Below are positions 28,228-36,701 of a stretch of 64,000 bases of DNA, piece by piece. The notes under the pieces are model-generated. The model was not told the origin of the DNA. It ran no database searches and worked only from the letters and a program-made list of their open reading frames with translations. A program made the position numbers and the translations under genes. Each line of letters begins with the position of its first letter. Within the stretch, counting starts at the first letter, position 1. Source of the DNA: Sorangium cellulosum (GTDB taxonomy: Bacteria > Myxococcota_A > Polyangia > Polyangiales > Polyangiaceae); the NCBI RefSeq assembly GCF_002950945.1, contig NZ_CP012673.1, positions 10,678,501 through 10,742,500 of the forward strand, given 5' to 3'.

Positions 28228-29661
28228 TTACGCGGAGCTCGGCGCCCGCCCGATGGCGGGGCTCCGGTCCGTGTTCCGCAGCGGCTCGCGCATGGTCACG
28301 AACTCCTCGGCCGCCGTGGGGTGGATGCCGACGGTGGCGTCGAACTGCGCCTTGGTCGCGCCGCACTTCAGCGCCACGGCGAAGCCCTGGATGATCTCGC
28401 CGGCGTCCGGGCCGACCATGTGGCAGCCGAGCACCCGATCGGTGGCGCGGTCGACGACGAGCTTCATCATCGTCTTCTCCTCGCGCCCGGACAGGGTGTG
28501 CTTGAGCGGACGGAAGATCGAGAGGTAGACGGCGACGTCGTGGTGCTCGCGCGCCTGCGCCTCGGAGAGGCCGACCGTGCCGACGTTCGGCTGGCAGAAG
28601 ACGGCGGTCGGGATGCCGGCGTAGTCCATGGGCCGGTGCTCGCCGAGGAAGAGCCGCCGCGACAGCGCCATCGCCTCGCCGATGGCGACCGGCGTGAGCT
28701 GCACGCGCGCGATCACGTCGCCGATCGCGCAGATCGACGGGACCGACGTGCGGAACGCGTCGTCCACGAGGATGGCGCCGCCGTCGTCGACCTGGACGCC
28801 GACCTCCGTGAGGCCGAGCCCCTGCGTGTTCGGCACGCGGCCGGTCGCGTAGAGGATCTGGTCGGCGGCGAGCTCGGTGCCGTCGGCGAGCTCGGCGGAG
28901 AGCGCGCCGTCGCGCCGCTCGATCTCCTCGACACACGCGCCGAGGCGGAGGTCGAGGCCCTTCTTCTGGAGCTCGGCGGCGAGGAAGGTCCGGATGTCGT
29001 CGTCGAAGCCGCGCAGGAGGTGCATGCCGCGGTGGATCAGCGACACCTTGGCGCCGAGGCCGTGCAGGATGCTGGCGAACTCGACCGCGATGTAGCCGCC
29101 GCCGACGATGATCACCCGCCGCGGGAGGTCGTCGAGGTAGAACGCCTCGTCGGAGGAGATCGCGAGCTCGCGGCCGGGGAACTCGGGGATCCACGGGCGG
29201 CTGCCGGTCGCGACGAGGATGTGCTCGGCGGTGACCGTGGCGCCGTCGATCTCGACGGTGTGTGGATCCACGATCTTCGCGCGGCCCCAGCGGATCTCGG
29301 CGCCCGAGTTCTTCAGGAGCCGCTCGTAGATGCCGTTGAGCCGCTCGATCTCCTTGTTCTTGTTGCGGAGGAACGTCGGCCACGCGAACGCGGGGCCGCC
29401 GTGCCCGTCGCCGCCCGCCGCGGCGGCGCCGTGGCCAGGCACCGTCCAGCCGTAGCCGCCCGCGTCCTCGAAGTCCTCGGCGAAGTGCGAGGCGTAGACG
29501 AGGAGCTTCTTGGGGATGCACCCGACGTTGACGCAGGTGCCGCCGAGGTGGCGCACCTCGGCGACGGCGACCCGGGCGCCGTACGAAGCGGACATGCGGG
29601 CTGCGCGCACGCCGCCGGAGCCGGCGCCGATGACGAACAGATCGTAATCGTACTTGGACAT
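28228..29661 (-). CDS. gor: glutathione-disulfide reductase
   Basis: NADPH-dependent FAD enzyme that reduces oxidised glutathione. The 477-aa protein shows FAD motif FVIGAGSGGVRAAR, the redox disulfide CVNVGC, the NADPH motif VGGGYIAVEFA, the FAD-binding ATGRVPNT, and the dimer-interface GIHPTAAEEFVTM with the catalytic His. A polyglycine-like insert (GHGAAAAGGDGHGG) lies near residue 80. Together with msrPQ, the GST and a glutathione peroxidase relic, the window has a thiol-redox theme. Confidence 0.95.
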   Translation of the reverse strand: MSKYDYDLFVIGAGSGGVRAARMSASYGARVAVAEVRHLGGTCVNVGCIPKKLLVYASHFAEDFEDAGGYGWTVPGHGAAAAGGDGHGGPAFAWPTFLRNKNKEIERLNGIYERLLKNSGAEIRWGRAKIVDPHTVEIDGATVTAEHILVATGSRPWIPEFPGRELAISSDEAFYLDDLPRRVIIVGGGYIAVEFASILHGLGAKVSLIHRGMHLLRGFDDDIRTFLAAELQKKGLDLRLGACVEEIERRDGALSAELADGTELAADQILYATGRVPNTQGLGLTEVGVQVDDGGAILVDDAFRTSVPSICAIGDVIARVQLTPVAIGEAMALSRRLFLGEHRPMDYAGIPTAVFCQPNVGTVGLSEAQAREHHDVAVYLSIFRPLKHTLSGREEKTMMKLVVDRATDRVLGCHMVGPDAGEIIQGFAVALKCGATKAQFDATVGIHPTAAEEFVTMREPLRNTDRSPAIGRAPSSA

Positions 29662-29672
29662 GGGGGACGACT

Positions 29673-30857
29673 ATGCCCCACGACGGGCGCCGTCGCCGCG
29701 CCGCGCGCGCGGACCCGGCGCGGGTTTCTGCTAGGGTGCCGCCGTTGCGCTCCTCGCCCCACACCGGACCCAGCGCCGCGCCCGCGCCCGCGCCACAGCC
29801 GCGCGGCGGCGTGGGAGCGGCGCCGCCTCCGCGCGGCGACGCGGCGACCGCGCCGCACCCGCACGACGGCGGGGCGGCTGCGGCGCGCCCGCACGACGGC
29901 GGTCTGCCCGAGCGGGCCACGCCGCGCCTCCTCCGTCGCGCGCGGCGCGCCCTGCCGTTCGTGCTCGCGGCCGCGCTCGTCGCCTTCACGCTCGGCCGCC
30001 TCGACGGCAGCAAATTCCTTGCCGCCCTCGCGCGCGTCGACGCCCCGCTCTTCCTCGGGTTCGCCGTCCTGTTCGTCCTGGCGCTGCTCGCCGCCGACAC
30101 GTTCGCGACCGTGCTCGTCTACCGCCGCGCCGTCGCCCCCGTGGCTTTCCGCGATTTCCTGGTGCTCCGCGGCGCCTCGTACCTGCCGTCGCTGCTCAAC
30201 CACCACGTCGGCCAGGCGTTCATCACGGTCTTCCTCTCGCGTGTGCACGGCGTGCCGCTCGCGCGTGTGGCCGGCGCGACGCTCGTGGTCTACGCGTCGT
30301 GGCTCGGCTGCCTGCTCGCGCTGGGCGCGGTCGCCTTCCCCGCGAACGGCGCGTCGCTCGGCTGGTCGGCGCTGCTCCTCGGGATCGGCGGGCTCTACCT
30401 CGCGCTGCTCGCGCTTCGCCCCGCCCGGCTCGCGCGCGCGCGGCTCCTCGCCCCGCTCTTCGAGGCGGGCGTGCGCGGCCACCTGCTCGCCCTCGCCGCG
30501 CGGTTGCCGCACCTCGTCGTCCTGTTCGCCGGCACGTGGCTCCCCTTCTGGTTCTTCGGCGTGCGGATCCCCGTCGGCGCCGCCCTCACGTACATCCCGA
30601 TCCTGATGGTCGCGGTGACGCTCCCCCTCACCCCGCAGGGCTTCGGCACGCGCGACGTGCTCGCCGCCGCGCTGTTCGAGCGCTTCGCGGCCGGCGCGAC
30701 ACGCGAGGAGCGCCTGGCCGCCATCGCCGCCTCGACGACGGCGTGGGCCGTGGCGATCACCCTCGTCGAGGCCGCGCTCGGCCTGGCGCTGCTCCGCGTC
30801 GCCCTGCCCGGGGAGAAGAGCAAGGACCACTCGGAGCTCTCCCGAGAAGCGGCCTGA
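29673..30857 (+). CDS. lysylphosphatidylglycerol synthetase/flippase-like (UPF0104) membrane protein
   Basis: Up to 394 aa. The first 90 residues are His/Pro/Ala-rich with repeated PHDGG units. Seven or eight membrane segments follow, with family features LRGASYLPSLLNHHVGQA and TLPLTPQGFGTRD. The family includes flippase-like domains of MprF, but this protein lacks an aminoacyl-transferase domain, so lipid or glycan transport is only inferred. The first ATG lies 11 bp from the divergent gor start, leaving little room for promoters; a TTG at 29745 preceded by a promoter-like tgctaggg is an alternative start. Confidence 0.75.
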   Translation: MPHDGRRRRAARADPARVSARVPPLRSSPHTGPSAAPAPAPQPRGGVGAAPPPRGDAATAPHPHDGGAAAARPHDGGLPERATPRLLRRARRALPFVLAAALVAFTLGRLDGSKFLAALARVDAPLFLGFAVLFVLALLAADTFATVLVYRRAVAPVAFRDFLVLRGASYLPSLLNHHVGQAFITVFLSRVHGVPLARVAGATLVVYASWLGCLLALGAVAFPANGASLGWSALLLGIGGLYLALLALRPARLARARLLAPLFEAGVRGHLLALAARLPHLVVLFAGTWLPFWFFGVRIPVGAALTYIPILMVAVTLPLTPQGFGTRDVLAAALFERFAAGATREERLAAIAASTTAWAVAITLVEAALGLALLRVALPGEKSKDHSELSREAA

Positions 30858-30980
30858 CGCAGGACAACGCCGCCCCTCATTGCGGCGATCTCACGTCGAG
30901 CTCACGTCGAGCCGGCGGAGCGAGGCGGCACCAGGGAGGGGCCAGGCAAGGGCGGGCGCGGCGAACCATCTCCAAAGCAG

Positions 30981-31754
30981 ATGGATCCCATGAGATTAAT
31001 GCCGATTCACAAGATGGTTCGCCAGGCACATGCTACGGGCATGAACAACACGTTCTCGATGCAGGTTCGTCGGTCCGGCGAGCGCGGCTATGCCGACCAC
31101 GGGTGGCTCCAGTCGTTCCACACGTTCTCGTTCGCCAACTACTACGACCCGGAGCACATGGGTTTCCGTGCGCTGCGGGTCATCAACGACGATCGCGTCG
31201 CCCCGGCGCGGGGGTTCGGGAAGCACCCGCACCAGAACATGGAGATCGTCACGTACATGCTCGAGGGGGCGATCGAGCACAAGGACAGCATGGGGAACGG
31301 GTCGGTCATCCGCCCTGGCGAGGTCCAGCGGATGTCGGCGGGGACCGGCGTGTTCCACAGCGAGTTCAACGCGTCGAAGACCGACGTCGCGCACCTCTTG
31401 CAGATCTGGATCGTGCCGGACAAGAGCGGGTACGAGCCGAGCTACGAGCAGAAGGCGTTCTCCCGCGAGGAGCGGTCGGGTCGGCTGCGCCTCGTGGCGT
31501 CGCGGGACGGGCGCGAGGGCTCGGTGACGGTCCACCAGGACGTCAGCGTGCTGGCGGGGCTCTTCGGGCAGGGCGATGAGGCGCGGTACGAGCTGGCCGC
31601 GGGGCGGCATGCGTGGGTCCACGTGGCGCGCGGCCGGGTGGAGCTGAACGGGACGGTGCTCGAGGCGGGCGACGCGGCGGCCATCGGCCCGGGAGGAGCG
31701 CTGGAGTTGCGCGGGGACGGGGCGGGCGAGGTGCTGGTGTTCGACCTGGCGTGA
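30981..31754 (+). CDS. pirin family protein (YhhW-type bicupin)
   Basis: A 257-aa double-cupin protein. The first cupin carries the metal-ligand set GFGKHPHQNMEIVTY (His, His) and MSAGTGVFHSEFN (His, Glu), as in YhhW, which has quercetinase activity in vitro. The second cupin is in the C-terminal half (ELAAGRHAWVHVARGRVELNG). Homology begins near the internal ATG at 31041, so that may be the true start; the upstream ATG at 30981 lacks a clear ribosome site. In vivo substrate unknown. Confidence 0.88.
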   Translation: MDPMRLMPIHKMVRQAHATGMNNTFSMQVRRSGERGYADHGWLQSFHTFSFANYYDPEHMGFRALRVINDDRVAPARGFGKHPHQNMEIVTYMLEGAIEHKDSMGNGSVIRPGEVQRMSAGTGVFHSEFNASKTDVAHLLQIWIVPDKSGYEPSYEQKAFSREERSGRLRLVASRDGREGSVTVHQDVSVLAGLFGQGDEARYELAAGRHAWVHVARGRVELNGTVLEAGDAAAIGPGGALELRGDGAGEVLVFDLA

Positions 31755-31855
31755 AGTAGTGTGAAGCCGCGGACGCGCGACTCGCTGTCTCGCCAGCGGC
31801 CGGCCGACACCCCAGGACCCCCCATCTCGTTCACCCCTCCTCCCCCAGACGCGAA

Positions 31856-32113
31856 GCGCCGGCGGGAGGGTCCGCGCTCGCCGGCGTGGCGCGGGTGGGC
31901 GCGTCCAGCACCGACCGAGGTGCCATAAGTCCCCAGTCATCTCCACGCCTCAGGCGCGCCTTGTGTGGCGCGCACCATAACGTCCCAGCCAGCAAGGCCC
32001 GAAGGGAGACATGCCGGGCGGTGTTCCATGCGCAAGCTCCCCCGCCCCCGCCTCGGCGGATCGCCAGCGCCCACCCGCGCCACGCCGGCGAGCGCGGACC
32101 CTCCCGCCGGCGC
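31856..32113. repeat. 258-bp element with perfect 47-bp terminal inverted repeats (copy 1)
   Basis: The arms at 31856-31902 and 32067-32113 are exact reverse complements over 47 bp, starting gcgccggcggg. The interior contains three further hairpins: GCACC/GGTGC (about 31909-31924), GCGCGCC/GGCGCGC with a 6-nt loop (about 31954-31973) and GCCCG/CGGGC (about 31997-32019). An inverted second copy is at 36351-36611. No open frame of note and no clear target-site duplication. It fits a MITE-like element or a large multi-hairpin RNA or DNA structure. It lies between the pirin and the glucosidase gene. Confidence 0.9.
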
Positions 32114-32183
32114 GTCCCCCCGGCGAGGCCGCCCCCACGTGCCCCTTGCATTTCCCCCTCACTTTGGATCTCCTCTCGCTCCC

Positions 32184-34841
32184 ATGCCCGACCAGCGACG
32201 CACGATCGAGCACGACCGCCTGGAGCAGGACGAGCGCCGCCAGACGTACTGGAAGCGCTGGGGTCCGTACCTCTCCGAGCGCCAGTGGGGAACCGTGCGC
32301 GAGGACTACTCCGCGTACGGCGACTGCTGGAACTACTTCCCTCACGACCACGCCCGGAGCCGCGCTTACCGCTGGGGAGAGGACGGCCTGCTCGGCATCT
32401 GCGACACGAAGGCTCGGCTGTGCTTCGCGATCGCCCTGTGGAACCACCGCGACCCCATCCTGAAGGAGCGGCTCTTCGGCCTGACCGGCCCCGAGGGCAA
32501 CCACGGCGAGGACGTGAAGGAGTGTTACTTCTACGTCGACTCGACCCCGACGCACTCGTACCTGAAGGGCCTCTACAAGTACCCGCAAGCCGAGTTCCCC
32601 TACGCGTGGATCGTCGAGGAGAACCGCCGCCGCGGCCGGCACCAGCCGGAGTTCGAGCTCGCCGACACCGGCGTCTTCGACCAGGATCGCTACTTCGACG
32701 TCCAGGTGGAGTACGCGAAGGCGTCCCCGAACGATATCCTGATCTCTATCACCATCAGGAATCGATCCGACGTCGCCGCGCCGCTCGACGTGCTGCCGAC
32801 CCTCTGGTTCCGCAACACCTGGTCCTGGAACCGATCCGGCGAGGGGTACGCCTCGAGGCCGGAGCTGCGGCAGACCGCCCCCGGCGCCGTCGCCGCGGAG
32901 CACGAGCAGCTCGGCAAGATGACGCTCTACGTGGAGGGCGCGCCGGAGCTGCTCTTCACCGACAACGAGACCAACGCCGAGCGGCTCTTCGGCGTGGCGT
33001 CGCGGTCTCCCTACCGGAAGGACGCCTTCCACGATCACGTCATCCGTGGCACGCGCGACGTGGTCAATCCCGCGAAGCGCGGCACCAAGGCGGCGGCGCA
33101 TTACCGCCTCCTCGTGCCCGGCAACGCCGAGGTCACGCTCCGGCTGCGGCTCGTCGCCGACGAGGAGGCCCCGGAGGCGCCCTTCGGCCCGGGCTTCGAC
33201 GCGATCTTCGCCGCGCGCCTCCGCGAGGCGGACGACTTCCACGATAACGTCGCGCCGGAGAACACCTCCCCCGAGGAGCGCGCGGTCCTCCGGCAGGCGT
33301 ACGCGGGGCTGCTCTGGTCGAAGCAGTTCTACCATTATGCCGTCGGCGAGTGGATCGAGGGCGACCCGCCGCTGCTCCCGCCGGAGCCGAGGCGGCTGGG
33401 GCGCAACGCCGAGTGGCGGCACGTCTACAACCGCGACGTCATCTCGATGCCCGACAAGTGGGAATATCCCTGGTACGCGGCGTGGGACCTCGCGTTTCAC
33501 ATGATCCCGTTCGCCCGGATCGACCCGGCGTTCACGAAGGATCAGCTGGTCCTGTTCCTGCGCGAGTGGTACATGCACCCGAACGGGCAGCTGCCGGCGT
33601 ACGAGTTCGCGTTCGGAGACGTGAATCCGCCGGTGCACGCCTGGGCGGCGTGGCGCGTGTACAAGATCGCGGCGAGCCGCGGCGAGCGCGATCGCGCCTT
33701 TCTCGAGCGGGTGTTCCAGAAGCTCTTGCTCAACTTCACCTGGTGGGTCAACCGCAAGGACGAGGACGGCAACAGCCTCTTTTCCGGCGGCTTCCTCGGG
33801 CTCGACAACATCGGCGTCTTCGACCGCTCGCGGGCGCTGCCGACGGGCGGCCGGCTGGAGCAGGCCGACGGGACGGCCTGGATGGCGTTCTTCTGCGGCA
33901 CCATGCTGTCGATGGCGCTCGAGCTCGCGCACGACGACCCGGTGTACGAGGACATGGCGACCAAGTTCTTCGGCCGCTTCATCGCCATCGTGGACGCGAT
34001 GAACACGTTCCGCGGCACCGGCCTCTGGGACGAGCAGGACGGCTTCTACTACGACCAGCTGAACGTCGACGGCCGGGCCATGCCGCTCCGGACGCGGTCG
34101 ATGGTCGGCGTGATCCCGCTGTTCGCCGTCGAGGTCCTGGAGGACGACACCATCAACCGCCTTCCGGGCTTCCGGAAGCGGTTGCTCTGGTTCCTCGAGA
34201 ACCGCCGCGATCTCGCGCGCCACATCACGTACCTCGAGGGCCGGCAAGGGCGCCGGCTGCTCGCCGTGCCGTCGCGGGAGCGGCTCGAGCGGGCGCTGCG
34301 CTACGTGCTCGACGAGTCGGAGTTCCTCTCACCGTATGGCGTGCGCTCGCTCAGCCGCCATCACCTGCACCACCCGTACTCGCTGTGGGCGAACGGGGAG
34401 CTCTACACGGTCGCGTACACGCCGGGAGACTCGGATACCGGGCTCTTCGGTGGCAACTCGAACTGGCGCGGCCCCGTATGGTTTCCCCTGAATTTCCTCC
34501 TCGTCGAGGCGCTCGAGCGGTATCACCACTTCTACGGGGACACACTCCGCGTGGAGTGCCCCACGGGCTCGGGTCGTTTCATGACGCTCGACGAGGTGGC
34601 CGGCGAGCTCTCGCGGCGCCTCGGCGCGCTGTTCCTGCCGCGGGAGGATGGATCGCGGCCGTGCCACGGGCCGGACCCGCGCTTCGCCTCGGATCCACAC
34701 TGGAGGGACCTCGTGCTCTTCAGCGAGTACTTCCACGGCGACGACGGGCGCGGCGTGGGGGCCAGCCATCAAACGGGCTGGACGGCGCTCGCGGCGCGTT
34801 TCATCGAGGGATGCGCGCAGCGGCGCCGGGCGCCCGAATGA
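32184..34841 (+). CDS. GH63-like (MGH1-type) glucosidase
   Basis: An 885-aa protein without signal peptide, from the bacterial family related to mannosyl-oligosaccharide glucosidase (GH63, alpha/alpha-barrel). Characteristic segments include RWGPYLSERQWGTVREDYS at the start, GLTGPEGNHGEDVKE, the catalytic-region WEYPWYAAWDLAFH, the GFLGLDNIGVFDR segment and DTGLFGGNSNWRGPVWFP near the end. It probably hydrolyses alpha-glucosides or glycogen/trehalose-like glycans in the cytosol; the substrate is not settled. It starts 70 bp after repeat copy 1, so the element may lie in its promoter or leader. Confidence 0.88.
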   Translation: MPDQRRTIEHDRLEQDERRQTYWKRWGPYLSERQWGTVREDYSAYGDCWNYFPHDHARSRAYRWGEDGLLGICDTKARLCFAIALWNHRDPILKERLFGLTGPEGNHGEDVKECYFYVDSTPTHSYLKGLYKYPQAEFPYAWIVEENRRRGRHQPEFELADTGVFDQDRYFDVQVEYAKASPNDILISITIRNRSDVAAPLDVLPTLWFRNTWSWNRSGEGYASRPELRQTAPGAVAAEHEQLGKMTLYVEGAPELLFTDNETNAERLFGVASRSPYRKDAFHDHVIRGTRDVVNPAKRGTKAAAHYRLLVPGNAEVTLRLRLVADEEAPEAPFGPGFDAIFAARLREADDFHDNVAPENTSPEERAVLRQAYAGLLWSKQFYHYAVGEWIEGDPPLLPPEPRRLGRNAEWRHVYNRDVISMPDKWEYPWYAAWDLAFHMIPFARIDPAFTKDQLVLFLREWYMHPNGQLPAYEFAFGDVNPPVHAWAAWRVYKIAASRGERDRAFLERVFQKLLLNFTWWVNRKDEDGNSLFSGGFLGLDNIGVFDRSRALPTGGRLEQADGTAWMAFFCGTMLSMALELAHDDPVYEDMATKFFGRFIAIVDAMNTFRGTGLWDEQDGFYYDQLNVDGRAMPLRTRSMVGVIPLFAVEVLEDDTINRLPGFRKRLLWFLENRRDLARHITYLEGRQGRRLLAVPSRERLERALRYVLDESEFLSPYGVRSLSRHHLHHPYSLWANGELYTVAYTPGDSDTGLFGGNSNWRGPVWFPLNFLLVEALERYHHFYGDTLRVECPTGSGRFMTLDEVAGELSRRLGALFLPREDGSRPCHGPDPRFASDPHWRDLVLFSEYFHGDDGRGVGASHQTGWTALAARFIEGCAQRRRAPE

Positions 34842-34936
34842 GCGCGGCGCGCCCGGCGCCGAGACGAGCGATTCCGGGGCGGCGGCGCGCTCTCCTGCCT
34901 TGCTCGCGAGGCGGCGCCGGCTAAATAGTCGGATCT

Positions 34937-35416
34937 ATGGACGCCATCGACCTCCTCGAACGCCACCACCGCGAGCTCGAAGACAAGTTTTCCGGCCTGA
35001 AGAAGGCCTCTTCCGTGGATCCTGACCAGTTCTCCACGGCCGCCGACCTCCTCGCCATCCACATCACCATCGAGGAGCAGCACTTCTACCCTGCCGTCAG
35101 GGCCCGCCGTACGGAGGACATCCTGCTCGAGTCGCTCGAGGAGCACCTGTCGCTCAAGCGCGTGCTGGCCGACCTCCTGGCCATCGACACCACGGACGAG
35201 AAGTTCGGGCCCAAGCTCCACGTCCTGGCCGAGCAGCTCGAGCACCACCACAAGGAAGAGGAAGAGCACCTGTTCCCCAAGGTGAAGAAGCTGCTCGACG
35301 ACGGCGCGCGCGCGGAGCTCGGGGAGACGATGCAAGGGCGAATGGGCGAGCTGAGGCAGGGCGAGCCCCGCAAGCTCGTCCTGGGGCAAACCGGCGCTGC
35401 GGCGCCCTTGCCCTGA
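34937..35416 (+). CDS. hemerythrin-like di-iron protein
   Basis: A 159-aa four-helix protein of the hemerythrin HHE type. Candidate iron ligands follow the family pattern: His10, His42 with Glu46 (HITIE), His70, His103/104 with Glu108, and His111. Such proteins bind oxygen or NO, or sense iron or oxidative stress. It follows the glucosidase by 95 bp on the same strand and is probably its own unit or a read-through partner. Confidence 0.9.
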   Translation: MDAIDLLERHHRELEDKFSGLKKASSVDPDQFSTAADLLAIHITIEEQHFYPAVRARRTEDILLESLEEHLSLKRVLADLLAIDTTDEKFGPKLHVLAEQLEHHHKEEEEHLFPKVKKLLDDGARAELGETMQGRMGELRQGEPRKLVLGQTGAAAPLP

Positions 35417-35678
35417 GCCGCGGCGCCGCCGTCACCCACCGAAGCGGCGCGTGTGCGCAACCTGGCGCAATTCGGGGGGCGGAAGCCACGCAGCGGGCGA
35501 GAGGCGCGGCGAGCGAGAGGCGTGGCGAGCAAGACCGACGAGGCGTGTGACGTGACGGAATTCTATCCGGGCAGGCGACGATTTCGGCCGCAGGAATTCC
35601 CCTACGTTTGTTAATGTATCCTGCTGCGTTCTCCGCGGCTGGAGCGAAACCGCGCAAGGGCTCGGCGAAGGAGGTAAG

Positions 35679-36323
35679 ATGACTGGTCTGCCGGTACTCT
35701 CCGTTGATACATCCTTCGATACGGACAGCGCCTGGTTCGCGTCTGGCCGCGCAATGCTCTACAGCCGGCTGGGAGAGCAGTTCTCGATCGTGACGTTCGG
35801 GCGCGCCAGCGCGGAGCGGCGGCGGATCCTCCGGCAGATCGCGCGTGCGGAGAGCGCGGGCAACCCTTTTCGAGCGATCGTGGTGTCGTCGCACGGCAGG
35901 CCGAGCTGCGTCGTCGACGACGACTCTCCTGATGGAATTTTGCTGTCGCACGAGAGCCCTGACCAGGAGATCGAGCTCTGGGCGCGCGGGCGCGTGCTCT
36001 ACTTCTGCTGTTGCGAGACGGCGAGCGGGCCCCTCTTCAACAAGCTGCTGGACGCGGGGGCGAAGACGGTGGTCGGGTTCACGGGGAAGCCGTGCGCCGC
36101 GACCAGCGACGGCAAGTTCTTCTGGCGGCAGCTCGATCAGGAGCTGGTGTCCTGCGCGGTGCACGACCAGCGGGCGCCGGGGTTCGAGAGGGCGCGAGAG
36201 CAGGTCATGGAGCGGGTCGCGAACCGGCTCGCGGGGGTGCCCGGAGGGGCGGTGCGCGATGACCTCGCGCGGATGATGGATCTGCTCGCGTCGATGGTGA
36301 TCCGAGGGCAGGAGAAGAACTGA
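35679..36323 (+). CDS. stand-alone caspase-fold (CHAT-like) protein
   Basis: A 214-aa protein with the order expected of a caspase-fold peptidase. A hydrophobic strand ends in the catalytic-type His, AIVVSSHG (His72). About 40 residues on, a second strand ends in VLYFCCCETA (Cys110-112), followed by helix LFNKLLDAGAKTVVGFTG. This resembles the H-G and C-x-T motifs of CHAT domains. There is no transmembrane, repeat or sensor domain. AAGGAGGTAAG gives an excellent ribosome site. The 260-bp gap before it is AT-richer than usual and probably holds its promoter. Protease activity and any partner are inference. Confidence 0.68.
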   Translation: MTGLPVLSVDTSFDTDSAWFASGRAMLYSRLGEQFSIVTFGRASAERRRILRQIARAESAGNPFRAIVVSSHGRPSCVVDDDSPDGILLSHESPDQEIELWARGRVLYFCCCETASGPLFNKLLDAGAKTVVGFTGKPCAATSDGKFFWRQLDQELVSCAVHDQRAPGFERAREQVMERVANRLAGVPGGAVRDDLARMMDLLASMVIRGQEKN

Positions 36324-36350
36324 CGGGGGGGCGGGGGAACCCAGACGAAC

Positions 36351-36611
36351 GCGCCGGCGGGTGGGGGCCGCGCTCGCCGGCGTGGCGCGGGCGGGCGCTG
36401 GCCAATCGGCAAGACTGGGGCGGGGGAGCTTGCGCATGGGACACCGCCCGGCATGTCTCCCTTCGGGCCTTGATGGCTGAGACGTTATGGTGCGCGCCAC
36501 ACAAGGCGCGCCTGGGGCGTTGAGCCCGCTGAAGGCTTATGGCACCTCAGGTCGGTGCTCGGCGCGCCCGCCCGCGCCACGCCGGCGAGCGCGGCCCCCA
36601 CCCGCCGGCGC
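36351..36611. repeat. 261-bp element with perfect 48-bp terminal inverted repeats (copy 2, inverted)
   Basis: The arms at 36351-36398 and 36564-36611 are exact reverse complements over 48 bp. Relative to copy 1 at 31856 the element is inverted. The interior is highly similar, including the GCGCGCC hairpin, the GCCCG/CGGGC hairpin and the segment catgcgcaagctcccccg. Several arm bases differ from copy 1, with the matching change in the opposite arm. It lies between the caspase-like gene and the subtilase gene. Confidence 0.9.
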
Positions 36612-36701
36612 TTGCGCTGGGGTCCGGGGGGAGAGAAGGGGGCGGGGTGGGCTGCGCAGGGGCATGGTACGATGCGGCGCAGGGGGCGAGGGCTGAACAC
36701 G

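Noticed and set aside
31965..32183. Extended start of the glucosidase reading through repeat copy 1
   Set aside because: The same peptide appears from the other repeat copy, so it is translated repeat DNA; glucosidase homology starts at 32184.
31856..36611. Insertion sequence with transposase between the inverted repeats
   Set aside because: The enclosed genes are a glucosidase, hemerythrin and caspase-fold protein; no transposase motif is present in them or in the elements.
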